Below, one piece after another: positions 50,743 to 59,294 of a stretch of DNA of 64,000 bases; within the stretch, counting starts at the first letter, position 1, and the number at the start of each line of letters is the position of its first letter. The stretch spans positions 1 through 64,000 of the forward strand of contig JBEDUI010000295.1 in NCBI GenBank assembly GCA_040414495.1. Reading direction: 5' to 3'. This DNA comes from DATAVB01 sp040414495. GTDB lineage: Bacteria > Actinomycetota > Actinomycetes > Mycobacteriales > QHCD01. The position numbers and the translations under genes are program-made. Under the pieces are notes generated by a model. That model saw only the letters and a program-made list of their open reading frames with translations, did no database searches and was not told where the DNA came from.

Positions 50743-52452
50743 TTACTGCTTCAACCAACCAACGTCCTGCCACTTCGGCGATTCGTAGGCCGAGGTGATG
50801 CCGTCGTAGTTGGCCAGGTTGTCCTTGACCACGGCCACGTTGGGGTCGGTGAACAGGGTGACCTGCGAGGAGACATCCCAGATCGCCTTGTCCAGCTGGT
50901 TACCGATCTTGTTCCGCGCGGTCGCATCCAACGTTCCGCACGCCTGGTCGAAGAGCTGCCCGATCTGCGCACTGGAAGCGAACGTCTTGTTCTGCGCGCT
51001 TTCGGCCGGGTAGTAGAGGCTCTTGCCGCTGCACTCGGAGAACGCGTCGGAGCTCCAGCCCTGATAGGACAGGTCGTAGTCGCCGACGTTGACGTACTTG
51101 GTGAAGAAGTCGTTCAACGGAACGGTCTGAATCTTCACCTGCACCCCGATGTCGCCCAGCGATGCCTGCACCACCTGGGAAACGTCGGTCTGCGAGGACG
51201 TATCGGCCGGAATGACCTCGCGCAGGGTCAGGGTCTTGCCGTCCTTGACCCGGAACTTGCCCTTCATCTTCCAGCCCATTGAGTCCAACATGGACTTTGC
51301 CTTGGCCGCATCCGGACCGACGACCGATTGGCCGTTGTTCTGGTAGCCGGCCTGCGATTCGGCGTAAATGTGATTGTTGCGCACCGCCACCGGAGCGCCG
51401 AACGGTGCCAGCCGGATCTTGGCGATCTGACTCCGGTCGATCCCCATCGCGATCGCCTTGCGCATGTTGACGTCCTTGAGCAGCGGCGATTTCGCGTTGA
51501 TGTTCATCACGTGGAAACCGACGCTGGCCGAGCGTAGGACCTTGGTTCCCTTGACGCCCTCGGCCTGCTTGAGCGTGTTGACGTCCTTGCCGGCGTCAAT
51601 AGCGTCAATTTCACCGTTACTGAAGGCGCCGGTGGTCGAATTCAGCGACAGGGCGCGGAATACGACCTGGCTCAGCTTCGGCTTGTCGCCCCACCATTTC
51701 GGGTTGGGCACCAGCGTGATGGTCTGCGCGGTCGCGTCGGCCTTTTTCACCATGAACGGGCCACTGGAAATTGTGGGCGCGTTCTTTTCGGAGGTGTTGA
51801 ATGCCTTCGGTGAACTCGTGATGCTGGAGGGCAACAGTCCGTCGAACTGGGCCGCCCACTCCGCGTACGGCTGCTTATAGGTGACCTTCACGTCCTGGTC
51901 ATTGGTGCCACGCTCGACCTTCGTGATCTCTTCCCACCCGTTGGTGGAGACGATCTGGTAGGCCTTGTTGCTGCCGTTGTTGGCCTTCCACATGTTCACG
52001 AAATCGGTGTACGTGATCGGCTTTCCGTCTGACCACACCGCCTTCGGGTTGATTTTGAAATCAACCACGAACGGCTTCTGGCTCACGATCGAGAACGACT
52101 GCGTGAAATCCTTGTTGATCACCGGCTTACCCGACTCGTCGAGGTCGACGAAATCCGGCATTGTCGCCTGGGTAGTCGGGGCCAGCGAGACGTCGTTGCC
52201 GTCGATCTCGGACGCGTTGAAGTTCTGTGGGTAGTCCTCGATCGCGGTGGTGAACGTCCCACCGTCCTGGATCTTGTCCCGGCTGGCGGTGATCATGTCC
52301 GTACCGGGCAGGGATTTGGCGACCTGCTTGGCCTTTGCCTGTGCCTTCTGGTCGCTTTCTTTGGCCCCGTTTTTGCTACAACCGGCCGCGACCAGGGCTA
52401 CCGCCGAGACGGCGGCGATTCCGGCCGCCCATCTCATTCTGGTGCTCGTCAC
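50743..52452 (-). CDS. peptide-type ABC substrate-binding lipoprotein (DppA-like)
   Basis: A 569-residue SBP_bac_5 lipoprotein. The signal ends at a lipobox ALVAAGC, with Cys25 the lipidated residue. The body has DFKINPKAVWSDGKPITYTDFV and MRKAIAMGIDRSQIA, the usual segments of dipeptide/oligopeptide receptors. It starts with GTG behind AAGGAGGGG. It is last in the order permease, permease, double ATPase, receptor, 81 bp after the ATPase gene. Its strong own ribosome site fits the excess usually needed for receptors. Ligand class: short peptides most likely. Confidence 0.92.
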   Translation of the reverse strand: MTSTRMRWAAGIAAVSAVALVAAGCSKNGAKESDQKAQAKAKQVAKSLPGTDMITASRDKIQDGGTFTTAIEDYPQNFNASEIDGNDVSLAPTTQATMPDFVDLDESGKPVINKDFTQSFSIVSQKPFVVDFKINPKAVWSDGKPITYTDFVNMWKANNGSNKAYQIVSTNGWEEITKVERGTNDQDVKVTYKQPYAEWAAQFDGLLPSSITSSPKAFNTSEKNAPTISSGPFMVKKADATAQTITLVPNPKWWGDKPKLSQVVFRALSLNSTTGAFSNGEIDAIDAGKDVNTLKQAEGVKGTKVLRSASVGFHVMNINAKSPLLKDVNMRKAIAMGIDRSQIAKIRLAPFGAPVAVRNNHIYAESQAGYQNNGQSVVGPDAAKAKSMLDSMGWKMKGKFRVKDGKTLTLREVIPADTSSQTDVSQVVQASLGDIGVQVKIQTVPLNDFFTKYVNVGDYDLSYQGWSSDAFSECSGKSLYYPAESAQNKTFASSAQIGQLFDQACGTLDATARNKIGNQLDKAIWDVSSQVTLFTDPNVAVVKDNLANYDGITSAYESPKWQDVGWLKQ

Positions 52453-52533
52453 TTGCCCCTCCTTCGTACTTGCTATCCGGCTCTGGTGCGTCCGGCTTTT
52501 GTTCCGGTCAATCGGTTTGTTCGCAACAACAAT

Positions 52534-54588
52534 TCAGCCGGTCAACACACCACGCGTGTGGTGACAAGCCACGCCACGCCCGTCGGCCGCGGGGTCCAGG
52601 TCGGGATCTTCCCGCTGGCACAAGGACTGTTCGGCCTCGCCGAGCGTGAGATAGAGCGGGCACCGGCCACGGAACCGGCAGCCGACGATCTCGTCGGTCG
52701 GCGCCGGCATATCGCCGGTGAGCACAATTCGTTGCCGCTCCCGTTCCCGTTTCGGATCGGGCACCGGTACGGCCGAAAGCAACGCCTTGCTGTACGGGTG
52801 TCGCGGCCGGGCGAATACGTCCTCGATCTCGCCCAACTCGACCAGCTTGCCCAAATACATCACGGCCACCCGGTCGGCGATATGCCGTACCACGCCCAGA
52901 TCGTGCGCCACAAAAAGATACGACAAATTCAATTCCGAGCGCAGGTCATCGAGCAGGTTCAGCACACCGGCCTGAATGGACACGTCCAATGCGGACACCG
53001 GTTCGTCCAGTACCAGCAGCTTCGGACGGACCGCCAGCGCCCGGGCGATCCCGATGCGCTGCCGTTGGCCGCCGGAGAATTCGTGCGGATAACGCTCGAC
53101 GTGTTCCTTCGCCAGGCCAACGGTTTCCAGCAGTTCGAGCACGCGACGCCGTCGGTCGGCGCCGCTCATTCCCTGCACCTGAAGCGGTTCGCCGATGATG
53201 TCGGAGACCGGCAGCCGCGGGTCCAGCGAGGCCATCGGGTCCTGGAACACCACCTGCACATCGGCCCGCAGCGCCCGCCGGGCCTTCTTGGTCAGGGTGG
53301 CCGTGTTGTGGCCGAGCACCTCGATTTCGCCGTGTTGCGGCCCCGCGAGCTCGAGCACCTCGAGAATTGTCGTGGTTTTCCCCGAGCCCGACTCGCCGAC
53401 CAGACCGAGTGCCTCGCCGGCCCGGATGGAGAAGCTGACCCCGTCGACCGCGCGCACCTCGCCCACGGTCCGGGCGAATACAACGCCTTTGGTGAGCGGG
53501 AAAACCTTTTTGAGGTCGGTCACCTTCAGCACCGGCTCGGCCTCGCCGATGGTCCGCTCGGACCGCGCCGGCGCCACGCCGAACATCGTCTCGCGATTCA
53601 CCGCGCCGGACGCGATGTCGCCGGCCCGGATGCAGGCAGCCCGGTGCGCCCCCGACAACACCTCCGACAAATCCGGTTCGCCGTCGGTGCATTCGGGCAA
53701 CGCGACCGGACAGCGTGGCGCGAACGGACACCCCGGTGGCAGGTCGAGCAGCGAAGGCGGGCTGCCCTCCAACGGCAACAGCCGTTTGCGTTCGGTCGGG
53801 TCAATATCCGGGACCGAACGCAACAACCCGATCGTGTACGGCATCGAGGGCTTCTCGAATACCTCCTCGACGCCGCCGTTCTCGACCAACCGGCCGGCGT
53901 ACATCACCGCGACCCGGTCGACATTTCCGGCGACAACACCCAGATCATGGGTGATCAGTACGAGCGCGGCCTGGGTCACTTCCTTGGCCGTACGCAGTAC
54001 ATCCAGGATCTGGGCCTGGATGGTCACGTCCAGCGCGGTAGTCGGCTCGTCGGCGATGATCAGCTTGGGGTCGTTGGCGATCGCCATCGCGATCACGACG
54101 CGTTGGCGCATACCGCCGGAGAATTCATGCGGGAACGACTTGGCTCGCCGGGCCGCGGCCGGAATGCCGACCAAATCGAGCAACTCCACGGCCCGCTTGC
54201 CCGCGTCCTGTTTGGACATTCCCGGGTTGTGCACCAACAGCGTCTCGGCGACCTGGTCGCCGACCGAGTACACCGGGGTCAGCGCCGAAAGCGGATCCTG
54301 GAACACCATCGCGATTTCGCGACCGCGAATCGCCGAGAGCTGCTTGTCGTTCTTCGCCAACAGCGACTCGCCCTGGAACCGGATATCGCCCGAAACCCGC
54401 GCCGTGCGCGGCAGCAGGCCCATCACGGCCATCGACGACACCGATTTCCCGGAGCCGGATTCGCCCACGATGCCGAGGGATTCGCCCGGCTGCACGGTAT
54501 AGCTGACCCCGCGCACCGCCTTGACCAGACCGCCCTCGCTGGGGAATGTGACGCTGAGGTTGTCGACCTCGAGCAACGGCTCAGGCAT
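52534..54588 (-). CDS. fused double-ATPase of a Dpp/Opp importer (DppD-DppF)
   Basis: A 684-residue protein with two complete ABC ATPase units where most operons have two genes. Each has a Walker A (GESGSGKS and GESGSGKT), an ABC signature (FSGGMRQRV and FSGGQRQRI) and a Walker B (LIIADEPT and LVLDEPV). Each is followed by an oligopeptide-type C-terminal region; the Cys-containing PPGCPFAPRCP and GCRFRGRCP segments are typical. It energises uptake by the two permeases. ATG 54588 overlaps the dppC-like gene by 8 bp, so it is coupled. Confidence 0.93.
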   Translation of the reverse strand: MPEPLLEVDNLSVTFPSEGGLVKAVRGVSYTVQPGESLGIVGESGSGKSVSSMAVMGLLPRTARVSGDIRFQGESLLAKNDKQLSAIRGREIAMVFQDPLSALTPVYSVGDQVAETLLVHNPGMSKQDAGKRAVELLDLVGIPAAARRAKSFPHEFSGGMRQRVVIAMAIANDPKLIIADEPTTALDVTIQAQILDVLRTAKEVTQAALVLITHDLGVVAGNVDRVAVMYAGRLVENGGVEEVFEKPSMPYTIGLLRSVPDIDPTERKRLLPLEGSPPSLLDLPPGCPFAPRCPVALPECTDGEPDLSEVLSGAHRAACIRAGDIASGAVNRETMFGVAPARSERTIGEAEPVLKVTDLKKVFPLTKGVVFARTVGEVRAVDGVSFSIRAGEALGLVGESGSGKTTTILEVLELAGPQHGEIEVLGHNTATLTKKARRALRADVQVVFQDPMASLDPRLPVSDIIGEPLQVQGMSGADRRRRVLELLETVGLAKEHVERYPHEFSGGQRQRIGIARALAVRPKLLVLDEPVSALDVSIQAGVLNLLDDLRSELNLSYLFVAHDLGVVRHIADRVAVMYLGKLVELGEIEDVFARPRHPYSKALLSAVPVPDPKRERERQRIVLTGDMPAPTDEIVGCRFRGRCPLYLTLGEAEQSLCQREDPDLDPAADGRGVACHHTRGVLTG

Positions 54589-55510
54589 GGTTGACCCCCG
54601 AGGTCGGGTCGACCGCGTCCCGCAGTGCGTCACCGATCAGGCTGGAGGCGAGGATCGTGATGATCAACGCGCCGGCCGGGAACAGGAACAGCCACGGATA
54701 CGTCACCGCCGAATCGGCGCCCGCGGCCAGCAACGTACCCAGTGAGACGTCGGGCGGTTGAATACCGAATCCCAGGAACGACAGCGTCGATTCGGTGATG
54801 ATGGCCCCGCCAATACCGAGCGTCGCGTCGATGATCAGCAACGAGGCGATATTCGGAATGATGTGCCGGCGAATCACCGTGAACGGACCGACGCCCATAT
54901 AACGAGCGGCCCGCACAAATTCCCGGTCCCGCAACGAACGCGTCTGACCGCGCACGATCTGCGCCATGATCATCCACGCGAACACCGCGATGAACAGCAC
55001 GTACCACAGCCACGAGCCACCCAGCTTCGGGCTGACGATCACCAGAATGAAGAACGAGGGAATTACCAGCAGCAGTTCGATAATCCACCGCAGCACGGTG
55101 TCGACCCGGCCACCGAAATACCCGGCCGTACTGCCGACGATCGCGGCGATGCAGGTGCCCAACGGCCCGGCCAACAAGCCGATCACCAACGATTTCTGCA
55201 ACCCGCGAACGGTCTGCTGGTACACGTCGTGGCCGATCTGGTCGGTCCCGAACCAGTGCGTCGAATTCGGCCCGGTCAGGATCGCGTTGGCGTCCTGATC
55301 GTGATACGTCCAGGCGCCCAGGTACGAGCCGAATATCGCCCAGAGAGCCAGCAGGGCGAGCACCGACAGGCCGACCAGGCCGCGTTTGGTCCGCAGGAAC
55401 CGGCGCAATACCAGGCGACCACGTGAGGCGGACCGCGATCCCTTACCAGCCGGGATGTCATTGGCGGCGGCGTCGGGCCCCTCACCGGCCACCATCGTCT
55501 CGATACTCAT
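54581..55510 (-). CDS. ABC peptide permease, DppC-like
   Basis: A 309-residue inner-membrane permease. The N-terminus is cytosolic and Arg-rich, followed by helix 1 near residue 45. FGTDQIGHDVYQQTVRG is the DppC hallmark. The EAA loop (RAARYMGVGPFTVIRRHIIPN) contacts the ATPase. ATG 55510 has GGAGG 5 bp upstream. The segment carrying this ribosome site and start codon is tandemly repeated upstream in 38-bp steps. The repeats give short ORFs that end in ATGA overlaps with each next start. Confidence 0.92.
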   Translation of the reverse strand: MSIETMVAGEGPDAAANDIPAGKGSRSASRGRLVLRRFLRTKRGLVGLSVLALLALWAIFGSYLGAWTYHDQDANAILTGPNSTHWFGTDQIGHDVYQQTVRGLQKSLVIGLLAGPLGTCIAAIVGSTAGYFGGRVDTVLRWIIELLLVIPSFFILVIVSPKLGGSWLWYVLFIAVFAWMIMAQIVRGQTRSLRDREFVRAARYMGVGPFTVIRRHIIPNIASLLIIDATLGIGGAIITESTLSFLGFGIQPPDVSLGTLLAAGADSAVTYPWLFLFPAGALIITILASSLIGDALRDAVDPTSGVNHA

Positions 55511-55548
55511 TGCGCCTCCGCGGCAAAGAGTGCGTCGGCGGTGCTCAT
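55507..55548 (-). CDS. 13-codon mini-ORF coupled to dppC-like gene
   Basis: The frame encodes MSTADALFAAEAQ with GGAGG in front of its ATG, and its TGA overlaps the dppC-like ATG as ATGA. It is probably a product of tandem duplication of the start region rather than a functional peptide, yet it should be translated. Whether it changes dppC expression is untested. Confidence 0.55.
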   Translation of the reverse strand: MSTADALFAAEAQ

Positions 55549-55623
55549 TGTGCCTCCGCGGCAAAGAGTGCGTCGGCGGTGCTCATTGCGCCTCCGCGGC
55601 AAAGAAAGCGTCAGCGGCAAAGC
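55510..55623 (-). repeat. 38-bp tandem repeat of a ribosome-site/start-codon segment
   Basis: Start codons at 55510, 55548 and 55586 are exactly 38 bp apart. Each is preceded by GCCGCGGAGGCGCA or GCCGCGGAGGCACA. An upstream third copy (ending about 55623) is diverged. Confidence 0.9.
55545..55586 (-). CDS. 13-codon mini-ORF, second copy
   Basis: It encodes the same peptide, MSTADALFAAEAQ, as the following mini-ORF, from a second 38-bp repeat unit with its own GGAGG. Its stop overlaps the next mini-ORF start as ATGA. Confidence 0.55.
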   Translation of the reverse strand: MSTADALFAAEAQ

Positions 55624-55660
55624 GCCAGTCGACTAATACGTTTACGCCGCAAGTGCGCAC
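55583..55660 (-). CDS. 25-codon small ORF ending in the repeat
   Basis: A possible GTG-started frame just 5 bp after the dppB-like stop, with GGGGGTG in the dppB 3' end as a plausible ribosome site. Its end reads ADAFFAAEAQ, matching the end of the mini-ORF peptide, and its TGA overlaps the first mini-ORF start. It may be the ancestor of the duplicated unit. Confidence 0.4.
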   Translation of the reverse strand: MRTCGVNVLVDWRFAADAFFAAEAQ

Positions 55661-55665
55661 CGCGT

Positions 55666-56646
55666 TCACCCCCGCACCCGTGGATCGAGCAAGGCATACA
55701 AAATGTCCGAAAGCATGCCGGCCAGCAGGATCAGAATCGCGGTGAAACCGACCAGCGCCGCGGAGGTATTGATGTCCTCCTGCTGGATTGAGGTCACCAG
55801 CAGCTCTCCCATTCCGTGCCAGCCGAAGATGATTTCGGTCAGCGTGGCGCCGACCAGGATCGTGCCGAACGAATACGCGAAGAACACCGACATCGGAATC
55901 AACGCCGTCCGCAGCCCGTGTTTGATCAACGCCTGCCGGCGGGTCAGGCCCTTGGCCCGCGCGGTCCGGATGTACTCGCTACCGAGCACGTCCAGCATCG
56001 CGCTGCGCTGATAACGGCTATAGGCAGCGAGCCCGAACAGCGTGATCGACAACGTCGGCAGGATCAGGTGGGAAAGCCGGTCGCCGAAATGGGTGAAGAA
56101 ACCGCCGGATAGACCCGGCGTGAATGCACCCGTATAAACGAACACCCGGTGCCCGATCGCGTCGTTGATCTGCACGGCGATGATTTCCAGGATCGTCGCG
56201 ACCACGAAAACCGGCGTGGCCAGCGTCAGGTACGAAAACCCGCCGATGATGTTGTCCGTAGCCTTGTACTGCTTGACCGCGCACACCACACCGGCGATCA
56301 CGCCGACGATCGCACCCAGGATCGACCCGACGATCAGCAACTGCAGGGTGACACCCATCCGGTGGTACATGCTGTGCGCCACCGACGAGCCGAACGGCGT
56401 CTGCCCGAGGCTGCCGTGAAAGAGCATTTCGACCCAGCGGCCGAAGCGCCGGAACACCGACACTTTCGGATTGATGTTGTACGCATTGAGCGTGTGGTCG
56501 ATCGTCGACTGCGGCACCGGAGGGTTACGGCCCTGGAAGCGGACGGTGGGATCCAGCGTCTTGGACGCCAGGAAGTAGGTGCCGACAGTGGCGACCACGA
56601 TGAGGATGACGTAGTTGACCAGCCGGCGGGCGAGAAATTTCAGCAT
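55666..56646 (-). CDS. ABC peptide permease, DppB-like
   Basis: A 326-residue inner-membrane permease, first gene of the importer operon. Helix 1 follows the short MLKFLARRLVNY start, as in DppB. The periplasmic loop contains FGSLGQ-like FHGSLGQTPFG. The EAA loop is EYIRTARAKGLTRRQALIKHGLRTALIP. It starts at ATG 56646; a longer frame upstream seems non-coding, and no strong ribosome site is seen. It is divergent from the FAR-HAD gene with 243 bp between them, which must hold both promoters. Confidence 0.92.
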   Translation of the reverse strand: MLKFLARRLVNYVILIVVATVGTYFLASKTLDPTVRFQGRNPPVPQSTIDHTLNAYNINPKVSVFRRFGRWVEMLFHGSLGQTPFGSSVAHSMYHRMGVTLQLLIVGSILGAIVGVIAGVVCAVKQYKATDNIIGGFSYLTLATPVFVVATILEIIAVQINDAIGHRVFVYTGAFTPGLSGGFFTHFGDRLSHLILPTLSITLFGLAAYSRYQRSAMLDVLGSEYIRTARAKGLTRRQALIKHGLRTALIPMSVFFAYSFGTILVGATLTEIIFGWHGMGELLVTSIQQEDINTSAALVGFTAILILLAGMLSDILYALLDPRVRG

Positions 56647-56889
56647 GCGTTGGGTCTCACGGTCGACAGCACTGCCACAAACCGGCCCATACCTTCGTAG
56701 GGGACAAACCGACGAAAGGGAATGTAGAGAGACAGCGGGGCACACACATCGGGCAACACGGCACTGTTAACGAATCGTGACGTAAGCCACCGTGATGCGG
56801 TCAGGAAGGTGACGGCCGGGGGTACTTCTGGTGGCGCGAGGTAGGGTCGGCCAGATTCGCAGGATCAACGGACGAGCTGGGGGAACTGG

Positions 56890-59175
56890 GTGTCGGAGGC
56901 CGAACCTGCGCTGACGTCCGCGCCGCGTCAGCTGCGGCACGTGTTGCTCACCGGTGCGACCGGCTTTCTCGGGCAGGCCCTGCTCGAGCGGCTGCTGTCG
57001 GACCACCCCGAGACGCGTGTGTCGTTGCTGATCCGTCCGCGCGGGGCGACCAGCGCTGCCGACCGGGCGCATGCCCTGCTTCGTAAGCCGGTGTTCGGCC
57101 CGTGGCTGGCCAAGGTCGGCGAAGAAGAGGCGGAGCGGATCTTCGCCGAGCGGGTGCACGCCATCGCCGGCGATGTCACCTCAGGTCTGAGCGAGCTGTC
57201 GACACTGGCCGACGTGGACACGGTCGTGCACTGCGCATCGACGGTGAGCTTCGACCCGCCCGTGGACGAGGCGTTCCGGACCAACCTCTCGGGCGTCACC
57301 TCGCTGTACGAGGCGGTGGCGGCGCTGCCGTCCAAGCCGCACATCGTGCACGTCTCCACCGCCTACGTCGGCGGGGCCAAGAAGGGCGTGGTTCCCGAGG
57401 CGAGCCTGGAGCACAGCGTCGACTGGCGGGTCGAGTTGGACGCGGCCCTGGCCGCCCGGCAGGACGTGGAACGCTCCTCGCGCCGGCCCGAGGTCCTGCG
57501 CAAGGCGCTGGCCGACGCCGGCAAGGAGCACGGCAAGGCCGGTCCGCAGACGACCGCGGCGGCGGCCGAGTCGCTGCGCCAGCAGTGGGTGCACGAGCGG
57601 CTGGTCGACTACGGCCGGATGCGGGCCCGCAGCCTGGGCTGGCCGGATGTCTACACGTTCACCAAGGCGTTGGGCGAGCGGGCGGCCGAGCAGATCGCAA
57701 CCGACCTGCCGCTGTCGATCGTGCGACCGGCCATTGTGGAAAGTTCGCTGCGGCATCCGTTCCCGGGCTGGATCGACGGGTTCAAAATGGCCGAGCCGTT
57801 GATCTTGGCGTACGGCCGCGGAATCCTGCCGGAATTCCCCGGTGCCCACGACGGAATTCTCGATATCGTTCCGGTCGACATCGTCACCAATGCGCTCATC
57901 GCGGTGGCCGAAAACCCGCCCGAGCCAGGGAATCCGGAGTATTACCACGTCGGGTCCGGCTCCCGTAATCCGCTCACGTTCGGGCAGATGTACGAATCGG
58001 TGCGGGAGTATTTCACCGAATTCCCGTTGCCCGATCCGGACCGGGGCAGCGCCATTCGCGTTCCACAGTGGACTTTCCCGGGGGCGCGGCGGATCGAGCG
58101 GTTGATGCGGACCGGCGAACGGGCGGTCAATGCGGCCGAAACGACGCTGCTGCACCTGCCGGCGACCGACCGCACCCGCGACTGGATGACCAAGACACAC
58201 CGGCAGAAACGGCAGCTGGACTTTCTGCGCCGCTACGCCGACCTGTACGGCACGTACACCCAGATCGAGGTCATCTACTCCGATGACCGGCTGCTGGCGT
58301 TGCACCAGGCCCAGCCGGCCGAGCGGCAACGCGAGGCCGGATTCGACACCGCGGCCATCGACTGGCACCACTACCTGGTCGAGGTGCACTACCCGGCCGT
58401 GTCGCAGGTGCTGCGCCGCCCCGCCTCGACCCGACGGGTGGCCGCACCGCCCAAGCCGCTGCCGGTGGCCGGGCACGAGGTGGTCGCCGTCTTCGATCTT
58501 GAGGGAACGCTGATCGCCTCGAACGTCATCGAGGCCTACCTGTGGTCCCGGCTGGCCGAACGCCCGGTCTCCAGCTGGGCCGGCGAGTTCGCGTCGCTGG
58601 CCCGGTCGATGCCCCGCTACCTGTCGGCCGAGCGACGCGACCGCGGCGATTTCCTGCGTACGTTCATGCGCCGGTACGCCGGTGCCTCCGAGGCCGAGTT
58701 CCGGCGGTTGGTCGACGATCAGCTGACCGACCTGCTGTTGTCCCGGGCGGCGCCAGACGCGCTGCGTCAGGTCCGCAAGCACCGCGCCGCCGGGCACCGC
58801 ACCATCCTTATTACCGGCACGCTGGAGCAGTTGGTCGAGCCGATGCGACAGCTGTTCGACGTCGTGGTCGCCTCCCGGCTGCAGGTCAAGGAAGGCCGGT
58901 TCACCGGTTACCTGGAGCTGCCGCCGCTGGTCGGCGAGGCCCGGGCAGCCTGGCTGCGCCGGTACGCCGCGGCCAACGGCACCGACCTGTCGGCGTCGTA
59001 CGCCTACGGCGACAGCTTCTCGGACCGGCCGTTGCTGGAGACCGTCGGACATCCCGTCGCGGTACGCCCGGATCCGCGGCTCTACCGGCACGCCAAGCAG
59101 AAGCACTGGCAGATCGCGAACTGGGGTACGCACGCCCGCGGGCCGATCGAGACCCTGCTCGAGGTGACCCGGTGA
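56890..59175 (+). CDS. fatty-acyl-CoA reductase-like SDR fused to HAD-IB phosphatase
   Basis: A 761-residue two-enzyme fusion. Residues 15-345 form an extended SDR of the male-sterility/NAD_binding_4 type, with TGATGFLG at 21-28 and the YxxxK pair Tyr255/Lys259. Residues 350-510 resemble the FAR C-terminal region. Residues 530-735 form a HAD subfamily IB domain with FDLEGT (Asp536), Thr642 in ITGT, Lys667 and GDSFSD at 707-712. The second Asp of HAD motif I is Glu538 here. FAR domains reduce acyl-CoA to aldehyde or alcohol; HAD-IB domains remove phosphate. It heads an operon with a Zn-ADH, a LarA-like protein and PlsC. Confidence 0.88.
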   Translation: MSEAEPALTSAPRQLRHVLLTGATGFLGQALLERLLSDHPETRVSLLIRPRGATSAADRAHALLRKPVFGPWLAKVGEEEAERIFAERVHAIAGDVTSGLSELSTLADVDTVVHCASTVSFDPPVDEAFRTNLSGVTSLYEAVAALPSKPHIVHVSTAYVGGAKKGVVPEASLEHSVDWRVELDAALAARQDVERSSRRPEVLRKALADAGKEHGKAGPQTTAAAAESLRQQWVHERLVDYGRMRARSLGWPDVYTFTKALGERAAEQIATDLPLSIVRPAIVESSLRHPFPGWIDGFKMAEPLILAYGRGILPEFPGAHDGILDIVPVDIVTNALIAVAENPPEPGNPEYYHVGSGSRNPLTFGQMYESVREYFTEFPLPDPDRGSAIRVPQWTFPGARRIERLMRTGERAVNAAETTLLHLPATDRTRDWMTKTHRQKRQLDFLRRYADLYGTYTQIEVIYSDDRLLALHQAQPAERQREAGFDTAAIDWHHYLVEVHYPAVSQVLRRPASTRRVAAPPKPLPVAGHEVVAVFDLEGTLIASNVIEAYLWSRLAERPVSSWAGEFASLARSMPRYLSAERRDRGDFLRTFMRRYAGASEAEFRRLVDDQLTDLLLSRAAPDALRQVRKHRAAGHRTILITGTLEQLVEPMRQLFDVVVASRLQVKEGRFTGYLELPPLVGEARAAWLRRYAAANGTDLSASYAYGDSFSDRPLLETVGHPVAVRPDPRLYRHAKQKHWQIANWGTHARGPIETLLEVTR

Positions 59176-59240
59176 CACGCTTGTCGCCTGACGTGCGACG
59201 CGCTACCACCATTTCAGCGACAGCGATTGCCGTACGGAAA

Positions 59241-59294
59241 GACTCGGGAGCGGAGTCATGATCACGCGCAGCGACTCGGGAGCGGAGTCATGAT
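59241..59294 (+). repeat. tandemly duplicated ribosome-site/start segment before the Zn-ADH gene
   Basis: Two identical 22-bp blocks, 59241-59262 and 59273-59294, each containing GACTCGGGAGCGGAGTCATG. They are 32 bp apart. The second ATG is the gene start. Confidence 0.88.
59258..59293 (+). CDS. 11-codon mini-ORF coupled to the Zn-ADH gene
   Basis: The frame MITRSDSGAES starts at the first copy of the duplicated segment and ends with TGA overlapping the ADH ATG (ATGA). It has its own GGGAG. This is the same arrangement as before the dppC-like gene, but in unrelated sequence. Confidence 0.5.
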   Translation: MITRSDSGAES

